This document shows positions 23,240 through 23,461 of a stretch of 23,461 nucleotides of DNA, in pieces. The notes under the pieces are model-generated. The model was not told where the DNA came from. It was given only the letters and a program-made list of their open reading frames with translations, and ran no database searches. The translations under genes and the position numbers were made by a program. The stretch spans positions 1 to 23,461 of the forward strand of contig JAWOBA010000023.1 of assembly GCA_046498285.1 (NCBI GenBank), in the 5' to 3' direction. Origin of the DNA: B33-G16 sp046498285 (lineage in GTDB: Bacteria; Desulfobacterota; DSM-4660; Desulfatiglandales; B25-G16). How positions within the stretch are numbered: position 1 is the stretch's first letter; the number at the start of each line of letters is the position of its first letter.

Positions 23240-23461
23240 TTAAGATAAGGCCCTCGTCCAATAAATAGCCACTGAACTGTGAATCCCGGAACTTTGAAGC
23301 TGTGTAGTCTTACTTTTTATTGTATCCGGCGGAGGCGGGGGAGTGTTTTTTTCATCTCCTGGGTCCATTATGGATATTTCAATTGAAACCTGTTGCCCTG
23401 CGGCAAGGTAGTTTATCTCTATGCAAAATAATTCCAATAATTCAATAGGTGTGTTTGATTC
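23240..23461 (-). CDS. Possible 3' end of a gene entering from the right edge
   Basis: On the minus strand the frame is open from the window edge to a stop at 23240, about 73 residues. It contains IELLELFCIEINYLAAGQQV, then a PPPPPD run, and ends AIYWTRALS. No family is recognised. An internal TTG could start a shorter frame. It may be a chance frame. Confidence 0.25.
   Translation of the reverse strand, partial: ESNTPIELLELFCIEINYLAAGQQVSIEISIMDPGDEKNTPPPPPDTIKSKTTQLQSSGIHSSVAIYWTRALS

Overview
This window looks like the chromosome of a free-living Gram-negative anaerobe, most plausibly Desulfobacterota (the former Deltaproteobacteria). That placement is inference from the gene mix: an LDH-type malate dehydrogenase, a ComB-like phosphatase, a divergent YchF GTPase, a DUF554 protein and an LdcA-like/serine hydrolase/Mpl cell-wall recycling set. 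It also fits the many short palindromic repeats between genes. No rRNA, complete tRNA, CRISPR array, integrase or transposase gene was found.

Region 1 (1 to about 5.5 kb) is sparsely coding. It holds a small Yip1-like membrane protein, a Tat-exported lipoprotein version of a histone-deacetylase-fold enzyme, an alpha/beta hydrolase and an MFS transporter. Between them lie inverted-repeat elements at 1-202, 1153-1403 and 3781-3992.

Region 2 (about 5.5 to 7.6 kb) is decaying accessory DNA. It has a second copy of the repeat at the window start, a higB toxin gene broken by a nonsense codon, a truncated higA, and a 182-bp MITE-like element.

Region 3 (7583-11763, minus strand) is the most interesting block. 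It is a compact three-gene operon, abiEi, abiEii, then an 814-residue protein joining a TOTE-type archaeo-eukaryotic primase domain to an SF2 helicase. The genes are joined by a 4-bp ATGA overlap and a 9-bp gap, and the operon has its own promoter flanked by two direct repeats. About 570 bp upstream of the operon start, at 12335-12379, lies an exact-looking 3' part of tRNA-Ala(GGC) with no 5' half. This is the signature of the distal attachment site of an integrated island. It suggests that the left part of the window is island and the right part is core chromosome, although the intact tRNA and the integrase are not in view.

Region 4 (12.4 to 18.4 kb, minus strand) carries housekeeping-type genes: trxB, a comB-like gene, mdh, and a DUF554/YchF pair 13 bp apart. 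Between them lie a second MITE copy (14396-14573) and a nested palindromic element (15852-16204). Two hairpins in that element have exactly complementary 7-nt loops.

Region 5 (19.0 to 22.8 kb, plus strand) holds an LD-carboxypeptidase, a serine beta-lactamase-fold hydrolase without a signal peptide, and mpl. Together they read as a cytoplasmic murein-peptide recycling set. The last 0.7 kb is mostly non-coding, with a possible gene end running in from the right edge.
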